A stretch of 64,000 nucleotides of DNA from Amia ocellicauda. Its lineage: Eukaryota; Chordata; Actinopteri; Amiiformes; Amiidae. Made by a program: the position numbers and the translations under genes. Shown piece by piece: positions 28,486 to 39,699 of the stretch; within the stretch, counting starts at the first letter, position 1; each line of letters opens with the position of its first letter. The notes beneath the pieces are model-generated. The model was not told where the DNA came from, did no database searches, and saw only the letters and a program-made list of their open reading frames with translations. The stretch covers positions 33,196,249 to 33,260,248 of the forward strand of contig NC_089858.1 of assembly GCF_036373705.1 (NCBI RefSeq). The letters run 5' to 3'.

Positions 28486-28932
28486 GCAACACCGAGAGAT
28501 GGGGGCTAGTGACCTGGTTGAGCTGTGACACACTGCTCTGAGCCTGGACACACACCGTGACCAACTGTCATGAAACTGCCCACTCCCGCACCGTCGCACA
28601 GTCTGTTGGACCCCAGCTGCTCTGTGTGGGCGAGCATGTGTGTGTGCACCTGTCTCTCTCTGTGTGTGTAGCACTGTACCAGTCTGTCTCTCTCTCTGTG
28701 CTGTGCTCTGGCTGTCTGTCTCTCTCTCTCTCTGTGCTGTGCTCTGGCTGTCTGTCTCTCTCTTTCTGCCTGTGGTGGTGGTGTGTGTGTGTGAGATGCA
28801 GGAGGTTGGAGATACACTGGGTCAGATTCTGACAGGATATTTCTCTGAGAAACAACTTAAATGCACAAGCTGTACAGCAGGAGTGAAAAGAAAATTCATG
28901 TTGTTTCAAGGGCAGCAGAAAAATATGACAAG

Positions 28933-29000
28933 AATAAAGTCGGTCTGTTGGGAGCAGCAGTGTACCTGTGTAATATATTTAAGACCTCAGGAACAATAAA
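28933..29000 (+). terminator. FAHD2A polyadenylation signals
   Basis: AATAAA occurs at 28933-28938 and again at 28995-29000, 450-515 bases after the stop codon. Either could be used. Confidence 0.6.
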
Positions 29001-29164
29001 ATATTGATTAGTGCCTGCAGGGCATTTTAAGGAGTGCAGAGTGTGGCTCCGCCTTCGGACACCAGGGGGCAGTGTGAGCTTAGGCCTGCCCTGACCACAC
29101 ACAAGTACAACACATACACACAAACTCACAGAACAGCGGTTAGTGTCTGGAGGGCACTAATCCC

Positions 29165-29170
29165 TTTATT
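29165..29170 (-). terminator. GPAT2 polyadenylation signal
   Basis: TTTATT on the plus strand, AATAAA on the minus strand, about 530 bases after the GPAT2 stop codon. It lies only about 165 bases from the last FAHD2A signal on the opposite strand. Confidence 0.55.
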
Positions 29171-29700
29171 GCTTTACATAGTGAGCTGCACACAGCATTC
29201 CTCAACACAGCCCCTGTACACAAAAGCACAAAGAACAAGGGCTCTGTGCAGTTTAAACAAAAATAACTGCTAATGACAACAAAAAACACAACCTAAAGAA
29301 CAGCAGCAGCAACAACACAAAACTGAACTGAACTTCTGAGCTGCTGCTTATTTTCATCATCACACATGTCCAATAAAGGGATTCCCCACAGTGAGCAAAG
29401 ACCAGGGCAACCGACACTGCAGCAGCCCTGGGGGAACACACATGCGCAAGTATGTGTGTGTGAATGTGAGAGAGTGTTAGGTTCACAGTGAAAAAAAAAA
29501 AAAAAAAAATCAATAATGAAAACCACAGGCAATTAAAACAAAATCAATGATCATAAAACTGAAAGAAAGCCATCACTGTCCCCTCAAACACTGAATCCAA
29601 GCAGTGGATTCTAATTTTCGCTCATTTTTTCCTCCCTCCCTCTCCCTCTCCCTCATCCTGTCCTCCCGCTCCTGTCCCTGCAGCCGCGGGTTTGAGAGGC

Positions 29701-32700
29701 TCAGTGGAACAGGAACTGTGCAATGAAGCTGTGCAGCCTGAAGCGTGGGGCCTCATCCTGGAACGCAGTGCTGAGGCCCAGAGCCTGCCGCCCGTCCACA
29801 CCGCACTGCACTGTCAGCACCTACAGCACAGTCACATACACAGTATACCAGTCAGAGACAGCATGGCATCGTACAGTACAGCAGTCAGGAAAAGAGAAGG
29901 AGAGGGATGAGACTCACCCCCAGGTCAGTGAAGGTGTGGACCGCAGAGGCTGCCATCTGCAGAGAGGAGCTTTCTGTGTGGGGAGGGAGGAGAGAGACAC
30001 TGATCACAGATCTCCACTGGACTCACTGCAGCAGAGTCAGCGGCACAACAGCCATTCAGAACTGGACCCCCCAGCCTGACCCAGTGCAGTGCAGTGCAAT
30101 TTTATTTAACACAGCGTACGTCTCTGCTACTGTAAATGGTTTCCTGTGCAGCGCAGAGTCTCACACACACACACACACACACTCTGCACTGTTACCGTAG
30201 TGGCCCCTCTCGGCCTGCGCTCGGTCCTGCAGGAGCCTGTGCACCCGGGCAACACACTCCGCCTCTGTCAGATAGAGACAAACATCAATAACCCTAATAC
30301 TGAGACTAATGATCAGGTGTCTCTGCAGTGAGGGTTGTGTGGCCTGTCTGGCATCCTGCCCCTGTGCAGTGTGTCGTGTATGGTATGTGCTGTGTACATC
30401 CCATTGTTGTGCCGCGTTGTTTGTTGTGTTGTTTGTGTTGTGTATCCTGCATGTGGCGTGTAGTGTGTAGCGCGTTGTGTTGCAGGGGGCTGACCTGGCC
30501 TGGGGGGCTGCAGCAGGGGCAGGGCGTCGGTGCTCCAGGACAGCGCCCTCAGCTGACCGCTCAGCAGACTGCACAGCACGAACAGTAGCTCCGGACACTT
30601 CCTGGGACAGCTGAGCTGCAGACACACACACATCAGCGGAGTTGGAGTCTGAGTGCGTGTGGCAGTGTGTGTGTGACAGTGCCTCAGTGTGTCAGTACCT
30701 TGTAGCAGCGTGGCGGGGTGGGGTCATCACAGTCGGAGTCGCTGCCCTCCCCCTCGTCCACCGAACGCCACTGCAGGGGGGCCCGTCTGTGCCTCAGGTC
30801 ACACAGCCCCCCAGCCCCCGGTAACTTTGAGAGAGAGAGGAGACTCAGCTCTCTTTGTGTCTGTGTCTTCCTTCTGTCTCTCTGTCCCTCTGTCCTTTTG
30901 TCTGTCTCACCTCCTCCATGGTGAGTATCCCACAGCGCACCAGACTGTCCACAGCATCCTGAGCAAAACCGCAGGCAGACTGGCAAGGCTGAGAGAGAGG
31001 GAGTGCCTTTCAGTATGGTACAGCACTACAGTGTGCCAGTGCCCCACTGTGCCAGCGAGTCAGAGCACATGTTTGTCAGTGCCCCAGTGTCAGTGTCACT
31101 CACAGGCAGCAGCAGCCGTGGCAGCAGGTGGCAGAGCTGCAGGGCTCTCTCGGTCAGCTGATCCTCACACAGCGCCACCACGACGTCACCGTCCTCCTCC
31201 CCTGCACAGCTCACAACTTCCCTCATCATAGCACTGACCGCACACGCTACAGAGAGAGAGAGGGAGGGACCAGTGGGGCAGGGGTGAAACTGAGTTGGAC
31301 AGAGACAATCAGAATTTCAAATAATCATATAGGCAGACCGTCTGACAGTGAGACGAGAGACAGGGAGACGGACCGTCTCGCAGTACCTCCCACGGCTTCC
31401 AGGCTGAACACGCTACACAGCACCTCACAGTGGGCGGACAGTGTCAGGGCCGCATGGGGGCCGGCCCTGGGTACAATGACTGGGGGCCCGCCGCTGGGGG
31501 GGGACCCCAAGACCAGGCAGCCCTTCAGCAGGGACAGGGCATGGGTCAGCACCTCCCCCACGGTGCCCCCAAACCCCACATCTCGGCCCCGGAACAGCAC
31601 CTCCTCCAAGAGCCAGGAGAAATCAGCACACAGCATGGACACACATACTCCCTGAGAAAGAGAGAGAGAATCGTAGAAACTTGCAATGAGGGAGGGGCAA
31701 GGAGGGATAGATGGAGGGAGAGACAATACCTTGCGATGTTTGTGAAGCAGCAGACAGGAAACAATAGCAGTCGACGTCACCGCGGTATAGGAAGAAGCCA
31801 CTGCAGACAGGAAGTCGGAGTTAGAGACACAGGAAGTGAAGATGGATTATAAATTGTAGGTTAGTCAACTGTTCAGCTCAGTTTGGCTGATCATAACGGG
31901 GTGAGAAAGGAGGAGGAGAGGAAGAGAGGAAGAGGAAGAGAGGGATGGAGGGAGGGGAGTCAATAGAGAATGATAAGGAACCAGAGAGGGAGAGAAAGTG
32001 AGAGATAGAACCAGACAAACAGAGGGAGCGAGAAAGAGGATCAGAGAGAAAAGTGACAGTCAGTGGAAGAGAAACAGACATAGAGAGAGAAAGAGAGGGT
32101 AGGAGAGACTGAGTGAGAGAAAGTGCAAGACAGAGAAGGAGAGAGGGATGGAGGGAAGACAAGTCTCACAGTGCAGGAGGTGAGTGGTCAGACTGATCAC
32201 TAGGTGGCGCTCTGCCTGGGGCAGCTCAGGGCAGGAGGTGGGGGGCAGCAACCAGGGCTGGGCCTGCTCCGCAAACAGAGACTCGGACCTGTCGGGGGGC
32301 ACTATTGACACACTGTACAATCCCACACAACACACTCTCTACAGGACACAGACAACACTGTAAACAGAGTACACTCACTGTAACAACACTGTAGAGACTG
32401 CTTAATAGCATACACACTATATCGACCATACACACGCTCTGTACACACACCTGTCGTGCAGTATCAGAGGCAGCAGGATGTCCTGTAGGGGGCGCCCTTC
32501 CATCCGCCGTCTCCCACTTTCAACCATCTCCTGCAGGAACACGCCATCAGAGAGGAAGGGAGGGAGAGAGAGAGAGAGAGAGAGAGTTACATTTATTTTA
32601 ATGTTATTCAGTTTTATTTTATGGTCAGTGTAAAACTGCTCTGGCAAGACGGGAAGTTTGTCATGCCAATAAAGCACCTTAAATTGAAAACACTGAAATT

Positions 32701-35700
32701 GAGAGAGGGGGGGGGAGACTGGGGAAGGGGCAGGAGAGAGAGAGAGAGTGCACTGTGTATATAATGTCTGTAAATAAATGCTGTATTCAGTTTTTCCCAT
32801 CGCTCTGTTCCTGAGCACTGGACCTGTGGCAACACTGACCTGGTCACTTAGTCCTGCCAATAAAGCTTTAGTTAACTGAATTTGAATTGAGAGAGAACGG
32901 CAGAGTGGGGAGATTGTCGGGGGGCCTGTAGTGGGAGGGACGGAGGGAAGGGGTTGGGGGGGGGGGTTACCTTGAGAGAGAAGGGTTCGCCGAAGTGGAG
33001 ACGCACATTCCCCCGAGGCCCCCCCCACAACACTGACCCCAAACTCCACCCACACTCAGCCTGAGGGGGAGAGAGAGAGAGAGAGAGAGAGAAAATCAGA
33101 AACCGTACAGTAGACCGACCCCCACAACACTCTCACACACCCCCTAACACACTCACTCTCCAAAGACAAAATTCTCGATTTCATGAGACTTCACCCTCCA
33201 GTACACCTCCCCTGTGGTAGCTGTGCCGGTCTGTACCTGGGTGCCAGTCTCTCGCCCGGTGCGGTCGTAGGCCACGCCCACGGGCACTATGGCGACGTCG
33301 CTTACGGCCCCCGCCCGCACTGCCCCTCGGACCCACGCCAGCCACTGTGCCCCCCGGGGGGAGGGGCGGCGAGAGGAGGGACACGCCTCCTCCAGGAAGA
33401 TCAGCATGCTGTTCCCCTCTCTCAGCAACTCACCGACAAACTACAGGGGGAGAGAGAGAGAAGGAGAGCGGGGGGAGAGAGAGATTGTGTCAGTCACATG
33501 CACGAAACGCACTGGACACCTTTCAGTCAGAGCTGAGGAGGGGAGGGACAATGACTCACACAGGGCATGATTGCGTGATACAGGCTGTCAGTCATGGATC
33601 CCTGCTCTCCCATTGGGCATTGCGGAGTGAGGATCACTCCCAGCCTCTGCAGGATGAACCTGTGGGGGAGGGCGAGAGGTGGAAATCCAGGACAGGGAGG
33701 TGCAGTACAGTACCTGTGCACAGGTGAGACAGGGCAGGTGCAGAGCAGTACCTCAGCCAGGTGCTGTCCAGGCTGGGCGGGCCAACGCTGTAGGGCACTC
33801 CCAGGTTGTGGCAGAACAGAGCCAGCGGGAGCAGGGCGTAATCCAGACTGGACCGATGCACTGACACCAGGACCAGAGGAGAGCCCTGCGACAGAGAGAG
33901 GTCAATATCAGTGTGTATTGTTCCCCTGGCTCTGTCTGGCAACCCTGATGTCACCCTGAAGTCCTGCCAAATAAAGCACATGTACAGTGAGGGAAAAAAA
34001 GTATTAGATCCCCTGCTGATTTTGTACGTTTGCACACTGACAATGAAATGATCAGTCTATAATTTTAATGGTAGGTGTATTTTAACAGTGAGAGACAGAA
34101 TAACAACAAAAAAATCCAGAAAAACGCATGTCAAAAAAGTTCTTGGCCATGGTAGAGAGTTTGGAATCTGACTGATTGCTTCTGTGGACAGGTGTCTTTT
34201 ATACAGGTAACGAGCTGAGATTAGGAGCACTCCCTTTAAGAGATTGCTCTTAATCTCAGCTCGTTACCTGTATAAAAGACACCTGTCCACAGAAGCAATC
34301 AATCAATCAGATTCCAAACTCTCCACCATGGCCAAGACCAAAGAGCTGTCCAAGGATGTCAGGGACAAGATTGTAGACCTACACAAGGCTGGAATGGGCT
34401 ACAAGACCATCGCCAAGCAGCTTGGTGAGAAGGTGACAACAGTTGGTGCGATTATTTGCAAATGGAAGAAACACAAAATAACTGTCAGTCTCCCTCGCTC
34501 TGGGGCTCCATGCAAGATCTCACCTCGTGGAGTTTCAATGATCATGAGAACGGTGAGGAATCAGCCCAGAACTACAGAGGAGGATCTTGTTAATGATCTC
34601 AAGGCAGCTGGGACCATAGTCACCAAGAAAACAATTGGTAACACACTACGCCGTGAAGGACTGAAATCCTGCAGCGCCCGCAAGGTCCCCCTGCTCAAGA
34701 AAGCACATGTACAGGCCCGTCTGAAGTTTGCCAATGAACATCTGAATGATTCAGAGGAGAACTGGGTGAAAGTGTTGTGGTCAGATGAGACCAAAATCGA
34801 GCTCTTTGGCATCAACTCAACTCGCCGTGTTTGGAGGAGGAGGAATGACCCCAAGAACACCATCCCCACCGTCAAACATGGAGGTGGAAACATTATGCTT
34901 TGGGGGTGTTTTTCTGCTAAGGGGACAGGACAACTGCACCGCATCAAAGGGACGATGGACGGGGCCATGTACCGTCAAATCTTGGGTGAGAACCTCCTTC
35001 CCTCAGCCAGGGCATTGAAAATGGGTCATGGATGGTATTCCAGCATGACAATGACCCAAAACACACAGCCAAGGCAACAAAGGAGTGGCTCAAGAAGAAG
35101 CACATTAAGGTCCTGGAGTGGCCTAGCCAGTCTCCAGACCTTAATCCCATAGAAAATCTGTGGAGGGAGCTGAAGGTTCGAGTTGCCAAACGTCAGCCTT
35201 GAAACCTTAATGACTTGGAGAGGATCTGCAAAGAGGAGTGGGACAAAATCCCTCCTGAGATGTGTGCAAACCTGGTGGCCAACTACAAGAAACGTCTGAC
35301 CTCTGTGATTGCCAACAAGGGTTTTGCCACCAAGTACTAAGTCGAAGGGGTCAAATACTTATTTCCCTCATTAACATGCAAATCAATGTATAACTTTTTT
35401 GAAATGCGTTTTACTGGATTTTTTTGTTGTTTTTCTGTCTCTCACTGTTAAAATACACCTACCATTAAAATTATAGACTGATCATTTCTTTGTCAGTGGG
35501 CAAACGTACAAAATCAGCAGGGGATCAAATACTTTTTCCCCTCACTGTATAGAAGCAAATATGTGTGGACGTTTGACAGCCAAAGACGTGGTGTATTCAT
35601 GAGTTCACGAGCTATGGATCAGGGCTGCTCTGTACCCGCTTGCTGGCCTCATGCAGGGCGGCCAGCTGGTTGAGGTTGAGCTGGACGCTGGACAGCAGGT

Positions 35701-36904
35701 GGCCCAGCACCTTCAACAGCACCCAGCACAGCACCCTGACAGAAAGAGAGAGGGGGGGTGGAGAAGTCAGATGGACACACAACCACACTGACCCACAGAG
35801 CAGCAGACACACACATGCACATGCAGGCACACAGACACGCACCGGAGCAGCCAGGGGCAAAAGCAGGTGCTGATGGAGGAGACTATGTGCTCAGCCTGCT
35901 CCCTGGTGGCCACTCCACTGGCGCCCCCCTGTGGGCAGAGGAGAGACTGCACCCTGCAACACAGTACACCAGTCAGCACCCTTCCTTCCCTCCCTCCCTC
36001 TCTCTAGTTCTCCCCATCTTGGTCCCTCACTGAAACCTGTGTCTCCCCTCTCCCCTACACACAGCACTCATACCCTGCCCCCCCTTCCCTTCCTTCCCCA
36101 CCCCCCGACCTGTGGCTCTGCAATACACTCTGTGAAGTGAGAGTGGCGTCACTGGGGGGCACCCTGCCACCCCCCACCAGCAGCACACAGCACAGCCTGC
36201 GCACCAGCCAGCCCCGATACCTGAGAGTGAGGGAGAGAGGGAAGACAGAAGAGGAGAGCGGCGGTTACATACACCTGGTTTCCCTTTGGAAGGAGCTTGC
36301 TGTTAATTGCTTAATTGAGCTCGTTAGTGTGTTAACAGGTAACTGCTCAGGCTCACCGTGTTTGTTTCTCAGTCACACACAACAGGTTCTGGAAACCCAG
36401 AGAGGGGTGGGACTGCAGCAGCTTTAGAGCCTGACAGGCAGACAGACAGACAGAAAATGCTCATTAATCAGCAAGTTCAATTAATGAAAGAAATTACAGC
36501 TTCAGACTCCTGCCATCATTTTTGTAGGCTTTATTCCCTTTCACACACCTCCCCCCCTCTCTCTTTCTCCTCCTTGCTCACCCTCTCTCCATTCCCCCCT
36601 TTTCCCCAATCCCACCCTTCTCACCACGCTGTCGGGGGTGCAGTGAGGGCAACAGCGCCCAACACTCGGTCTGAAGGTGCCCAGGAGCGGCGCCACCTGC
36701 TTCACACGCCTCCGCAACGCCAGCCCCCAGGTCACCTGCACAGGTACAGCACACACTGACTGTCACTGTTATTCTCATTCACTCACTCACACGCACGCAC
36801 GCACGCGCACACACACACACACACACACACAGACACACAGACACTGAGTGGCTCACCGGGTTTCTGCGAGTAGGGGGGGCGATGTTTCCATTCTGTAGCA
36901 CCAT
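29701..36904 (-). CDS. gpat2: Glycerol-3-phosphate acyltransferase 2, mitochondrial
   Basis: GPAT-family protein of the mitochondrial outer membrane, the first step of glycerolipid synthesis. Exons on the minus strand: 36904-36857, 36735-36625, 36430-36357, 36220-36110, 35953-35843, 35735-35636, 33885-33752, 33659-33560, 33440-33237, 33060-32971, 32530-32451, 32288-32170, 31800-31730, 31651-31387, 31246-31104, 30988-30911, 30824-30699, 30615-30495, 30264-30196, 29973-29918 and 29820-29701. Phases close to 776 residues (human GPAT2 is about 795). The N-terminal GRCCPHCTP signature is present. Acyltransferase motif I is HRSSLD (His195, Asp200). Motif III reads FLEEAC in place of the canonical FLEGTRS, a degeneration also typical of GPAT2 in mammals and unlike [12 protein letters not shown] follows. 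A Tc1 element sits in intron 6 (35635-33886). In mammals GPAT2 is mainly testis-expressed. Confidence 0.95.
32600..32705 (+). repeat. L2-type LINE 3' tail in GPAT2 intron
   Basis: CTCTGGCAAGACGGGAAGTT, then TGTCATGCCAATAAAGCACC and AAATTGAGAGAG, ending in a GA run. Confidence 0.55.
32790..32900 (+). repeat. L2-type LINE 3' tail in GPAT2 intron, second copy
   Basis: GGACCTGTGGCAACACTGAC, then TCCTGCCAATAAAGC and TTTGAATTGAGAGAGA. It is adjacent to the previous copy, and both lie in intron 10. Confidence 0.55.
33985..35547 (+). mobile_element. Full-length Tc1/mariner element in GPAT2 intron 6
   Basis: 1563 bp with terminal inverted repeats starting CAGTGAGGGAAAAAAAGTAT and a TA at each edge (33983-33984 and 35548-35549). 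It contains one transposase-like frame in the plus direction, opposite to GPAT2. Just inside the left end an inverted duplication (about 34143-34233 against 34250-34337) folds the 5' leader back over the transposase start. A solo palindromic derivative of the same family lies at 49114-49225. Confidence 0.95.
34328..35340 (+). pseudogene. Tc1 transposase, broken
   Basis: Starts [20 protein letters not shown]. It has the bipartite helix-turn-helix DNA-binding region (residues 1-110), the first catalytic aspartate in [12 protein letters not shown], the second in a HDNDPKHTA-type stretch and the glutamate in [11 protein letters not shown], that is DD34E. Two lesions are visible: loss of one base near 35033 shifts the frame after KMGHGW, and a TGA at 35200-35202 stands where the family has an arginine codon, as expected from CpG decay. 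The natural stop is at 35338-35340. It is not functional as read. Confidence 0.9.
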
Positions 36905-36942
36905 TACGACGGGGCTCCCTCACCTCGACGCGGCACTACACT

Positions 36943-38350
36943 CAGGGATGGGCAGTATTTATGATACATGTATTTAAAATACGTATTTCAAATACAAAAT
37001 AGGATTTTGTAATTTGTATTTGATAGGGTTGTTGGAAATGGCTTCATATTTTGTATCAAAATACTATAGTGTTTTGTATTTTGTAGTTTACAAATACTGT
37101 AAAATACTTTGTGAGAAGTCTACATGATGACATCATAAAAATGCTGCCGCTGATTGGTGCCTACTTGCCCAGACTTGTTGAAAACAGAAAATTGATCCAT
37201 ACCTGAAGAAGAAGGTCAAGGTGAGAAACGTGTAGGATGACAGCTTTGCATCGATTTTTATCATAAATTGCTAAAAAAATTTAACAGTTCATGTTAAGTT
37301 TTGGTGTTCGTTTTAGTAGCCTAGGCTAAATCGTTTACCAATTTACGTAATGTTCTAGCTAACTATTTGACCCGAGTAGCAGCCCTCACAGTTAACGTTA
37401 GCTTGCTACATTCAGCCTATGTTAAGTTTTCGTTGGTTGTGGACGAAAAAGAAAAGCGTTTCAGTGTTGTACAATATTACATTATAATGCCACGATATGG
37501 TGTAACATTAACAACGTTGTGCTGTAACGCCATTAAAGAGCAGGTTGTCAATCCATCCACCACTCCTTGGCAAGCTCTGTTGCTACTTTCTGATTACGTT
37601 TCTGGCTACATTTAAAATCGAAACATATTGATAATTTAATAATTGTTGACAAAGTGCTAAAATGTTTGTTTTCTACCTCTAAATAAGTGTCCAATGATTG
37701 ATAAATAAATAATTGATTGCTGAATGATTGTACCCTAATTGAAGTAGCTGTTTAGTAGGATCATGATTTTGCATACCATTGCATGAATGACACATCATTT
37801 ATTATATTTATGATTAACAATCAAATGATTCATTACTTAGAAACTAGTTGCTATGAATAAAGGTGCCATCAGTTGTCTTCTTATGAATGACTTGTTTGTC
37901 ATTGAGTCAGTGTTGCTGATGAAAAGTAGGCCCTTCATTACCAAACACCAAGTAACTAAATTAGGATACAATTATGAGTCATTAGCAAACTGTTAGTTAA
38001 ACATTAAACTGTTGGTTACTTTAAAACTAACCTTCATCTGGGTGATCACAGGGATATGTGAATATTTGATCTGTTAACTGGTTGCATATGTCAGATTTAT
38101 CACACGACTCGTTAGGCAGAGGAAAACTGTTGCTATCAAACATTGTCTACTTAATCAGCTGAGTCAGTTTACTGGTGAACTGATAGAGCAAATAGCCCAA
38201 TAGAAGGAAGGTTTGCAAAGTGATCTCATGCTCCCTTATAAAAGTATTTTTAGTATTTTTAAAATACAATAATACAGTAGTTTATTTTGATACATGGTGT
38301 GGCTGCTGTATTTTGTAGCTTATTTTGATACACTTAAAATTAAGGTATTT
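36943..38350. mobile_element. Probable hAT-related non-autonomous element, left end only
   Basis: Starts CAGGGATGGGCAGTATTTAT and continues with the KTATTTAAAATACGTATTT-type phrases common to a fish hAT family. Related AAAATACAATAATACAGTAG text occurs again near 38260-38340. No matching right terminus (CCCATCCCTG) was found, so the right end is either truncated or diverged. The interior is AT-rich and non-coding. Confidence 0.4.
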
Positions 38351-38359
38351 GAACTTCAG

Positions 38360-39470
38360 AAGGTAATTATGATCAGTATTGGGATGAGTGATGACAATAA
38401 TAATAATAATGATTGTTGTGCTTATTATTATTGGTCTGCAGATGACAACTCACACACACACACACACACACAAATTCTGCATCACACACACTATGATGTT
38501 GGATTTTTCTTTTTAAACATCATGCAGCATTATGGATTCATGGCGGACGTTAAAAAAAAAAAAACATTTAAAGTGGAAAGTCAAGTGCTTTCACATTATC
38601 CTTTTGAACCCGAGACCAAACAATGAAGCTGGGGTGAACTTGCCCTGAGATTTCCCACCAGGGACAAAGCGCTCACCTTGGGTGAAAAACATTAACTGAA
38701 TCGAAACCTGTTTATTGTAGTGTAAGGCAAATATAAATGCTGCAGGGCTGAACTCAGGGTGAGTCACTGCAGGGCCGGTATTAGGTGGTGTTGTGTGAAA
38801 ACAGATTATGTAAAAGTAAGCAGTAAGATGTAGTATAATTATAATAGCAGGTGTGTTACTGCTTACAGTGTGTAAGTTAGTATCAGTATATGCAAGTATC
38901 ATTATTATTCATACAATGGAAATAGCCTCAAGAGTAATTCAACTGTTTTTACATAATAAACTCTACAGTATGCAAATATGATCCCAATAGGGAAAAGAGT
39001 GTGGAAGAAGGCATCTTAAAAAAGTAATAATAAGAAATGTCCTACGGGACCAGGGGCCCAATATGAGGCTGTGACACTCCTGTTAAACGTATAAAAGCGC
39101 AAAACGGATTTATCATTAGGCTTCATACGATGAGATTGTAGACCACAGACACTATCACGACTACTAACCTACATACTGTAGTATCACTGGTTCTGACGTG
39201 CATATTTATAATACAATATCACAGTCACTAACCTGCCGTTGCTGTACTGCATCTACACTATACACACTATATAAAACCGATACGTACTGCTATACTATCT
39301 TGCTATATTATTACTACCGCTTGCCTTAGACAACCCTACACACTATCACTGATAGTAACCGGCATACTACCGTGCAGATATGAAATTCAACAACAGATTA
39401 TGCAAAAGGTACTCTCACATGCAAACAACGTTATTTAAAATAAAAATTATGATTATTACTAATTGCGTGA
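38360..39470. other. No gene; AT-rich unique sequence
   Basis: Includes a short CA run (38450-38471) and an A run (38551-38562). Otherwise there is no recognisable feature. Confidence 0.4.
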
Positions 39471-39481
39471 ATGTTTCTTAC

Positions 39482-39600
39482 CGGCAGTGCTGACACAACA
39501 CCGACACACGTGGTGATACCGCTCACGCTAACGGCACGGCGTCACTGCGCGTCACTGTACGTCACTTCACGTCACTGTACGTCACGTCGGGCCTGAACGC
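39482..39600 (-). promoter_or_regulatory. Candidate GPAT2 upstream promoter and non-coding first exon
   Basis: CpG-rich block. On the minus strand it ends in CACTGCCG with the donor GTAAGA (gt at 39481-39480), a strong splice donor. Five GTCAC words at exactly 10-bp spacing (39541, 39551, 39561, 39571, 39581) supply CRE half-sites (TGACG on the minus strand). An E-box-like CACGTG lies at about 39508. It is located 2.6 kb upstream of the GPAT2 start codon in the right orientation. Assignment to GPAT2 is inference. Confidence 0.4.
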
Positions 39601-39644
39601 AGGGCGTGACTTTACACTGACCCGCCCATACACGAGTCTCTTGC

Positions 39645-39647
<3 letters not shown>

Positions 39648-39692
<45 letters not shown>
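39648..39692. repeat. (AAT)n microsatellite
   Basis: About 15 AAT units just beyond the CRE-rich block. Confidence 0.95.
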
Positions 39693-39694
<2 letters not shown>

Positions 39695-39699
39695 AGTTT

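Noticed and set aside
29701-36904. Calling the acyltransferase GPAM (GPAT1)
   Set aside because: Motif III is FLEEAC, not FLEGTRS, and the neighbour is FAHD2A; both point to GPAT2.
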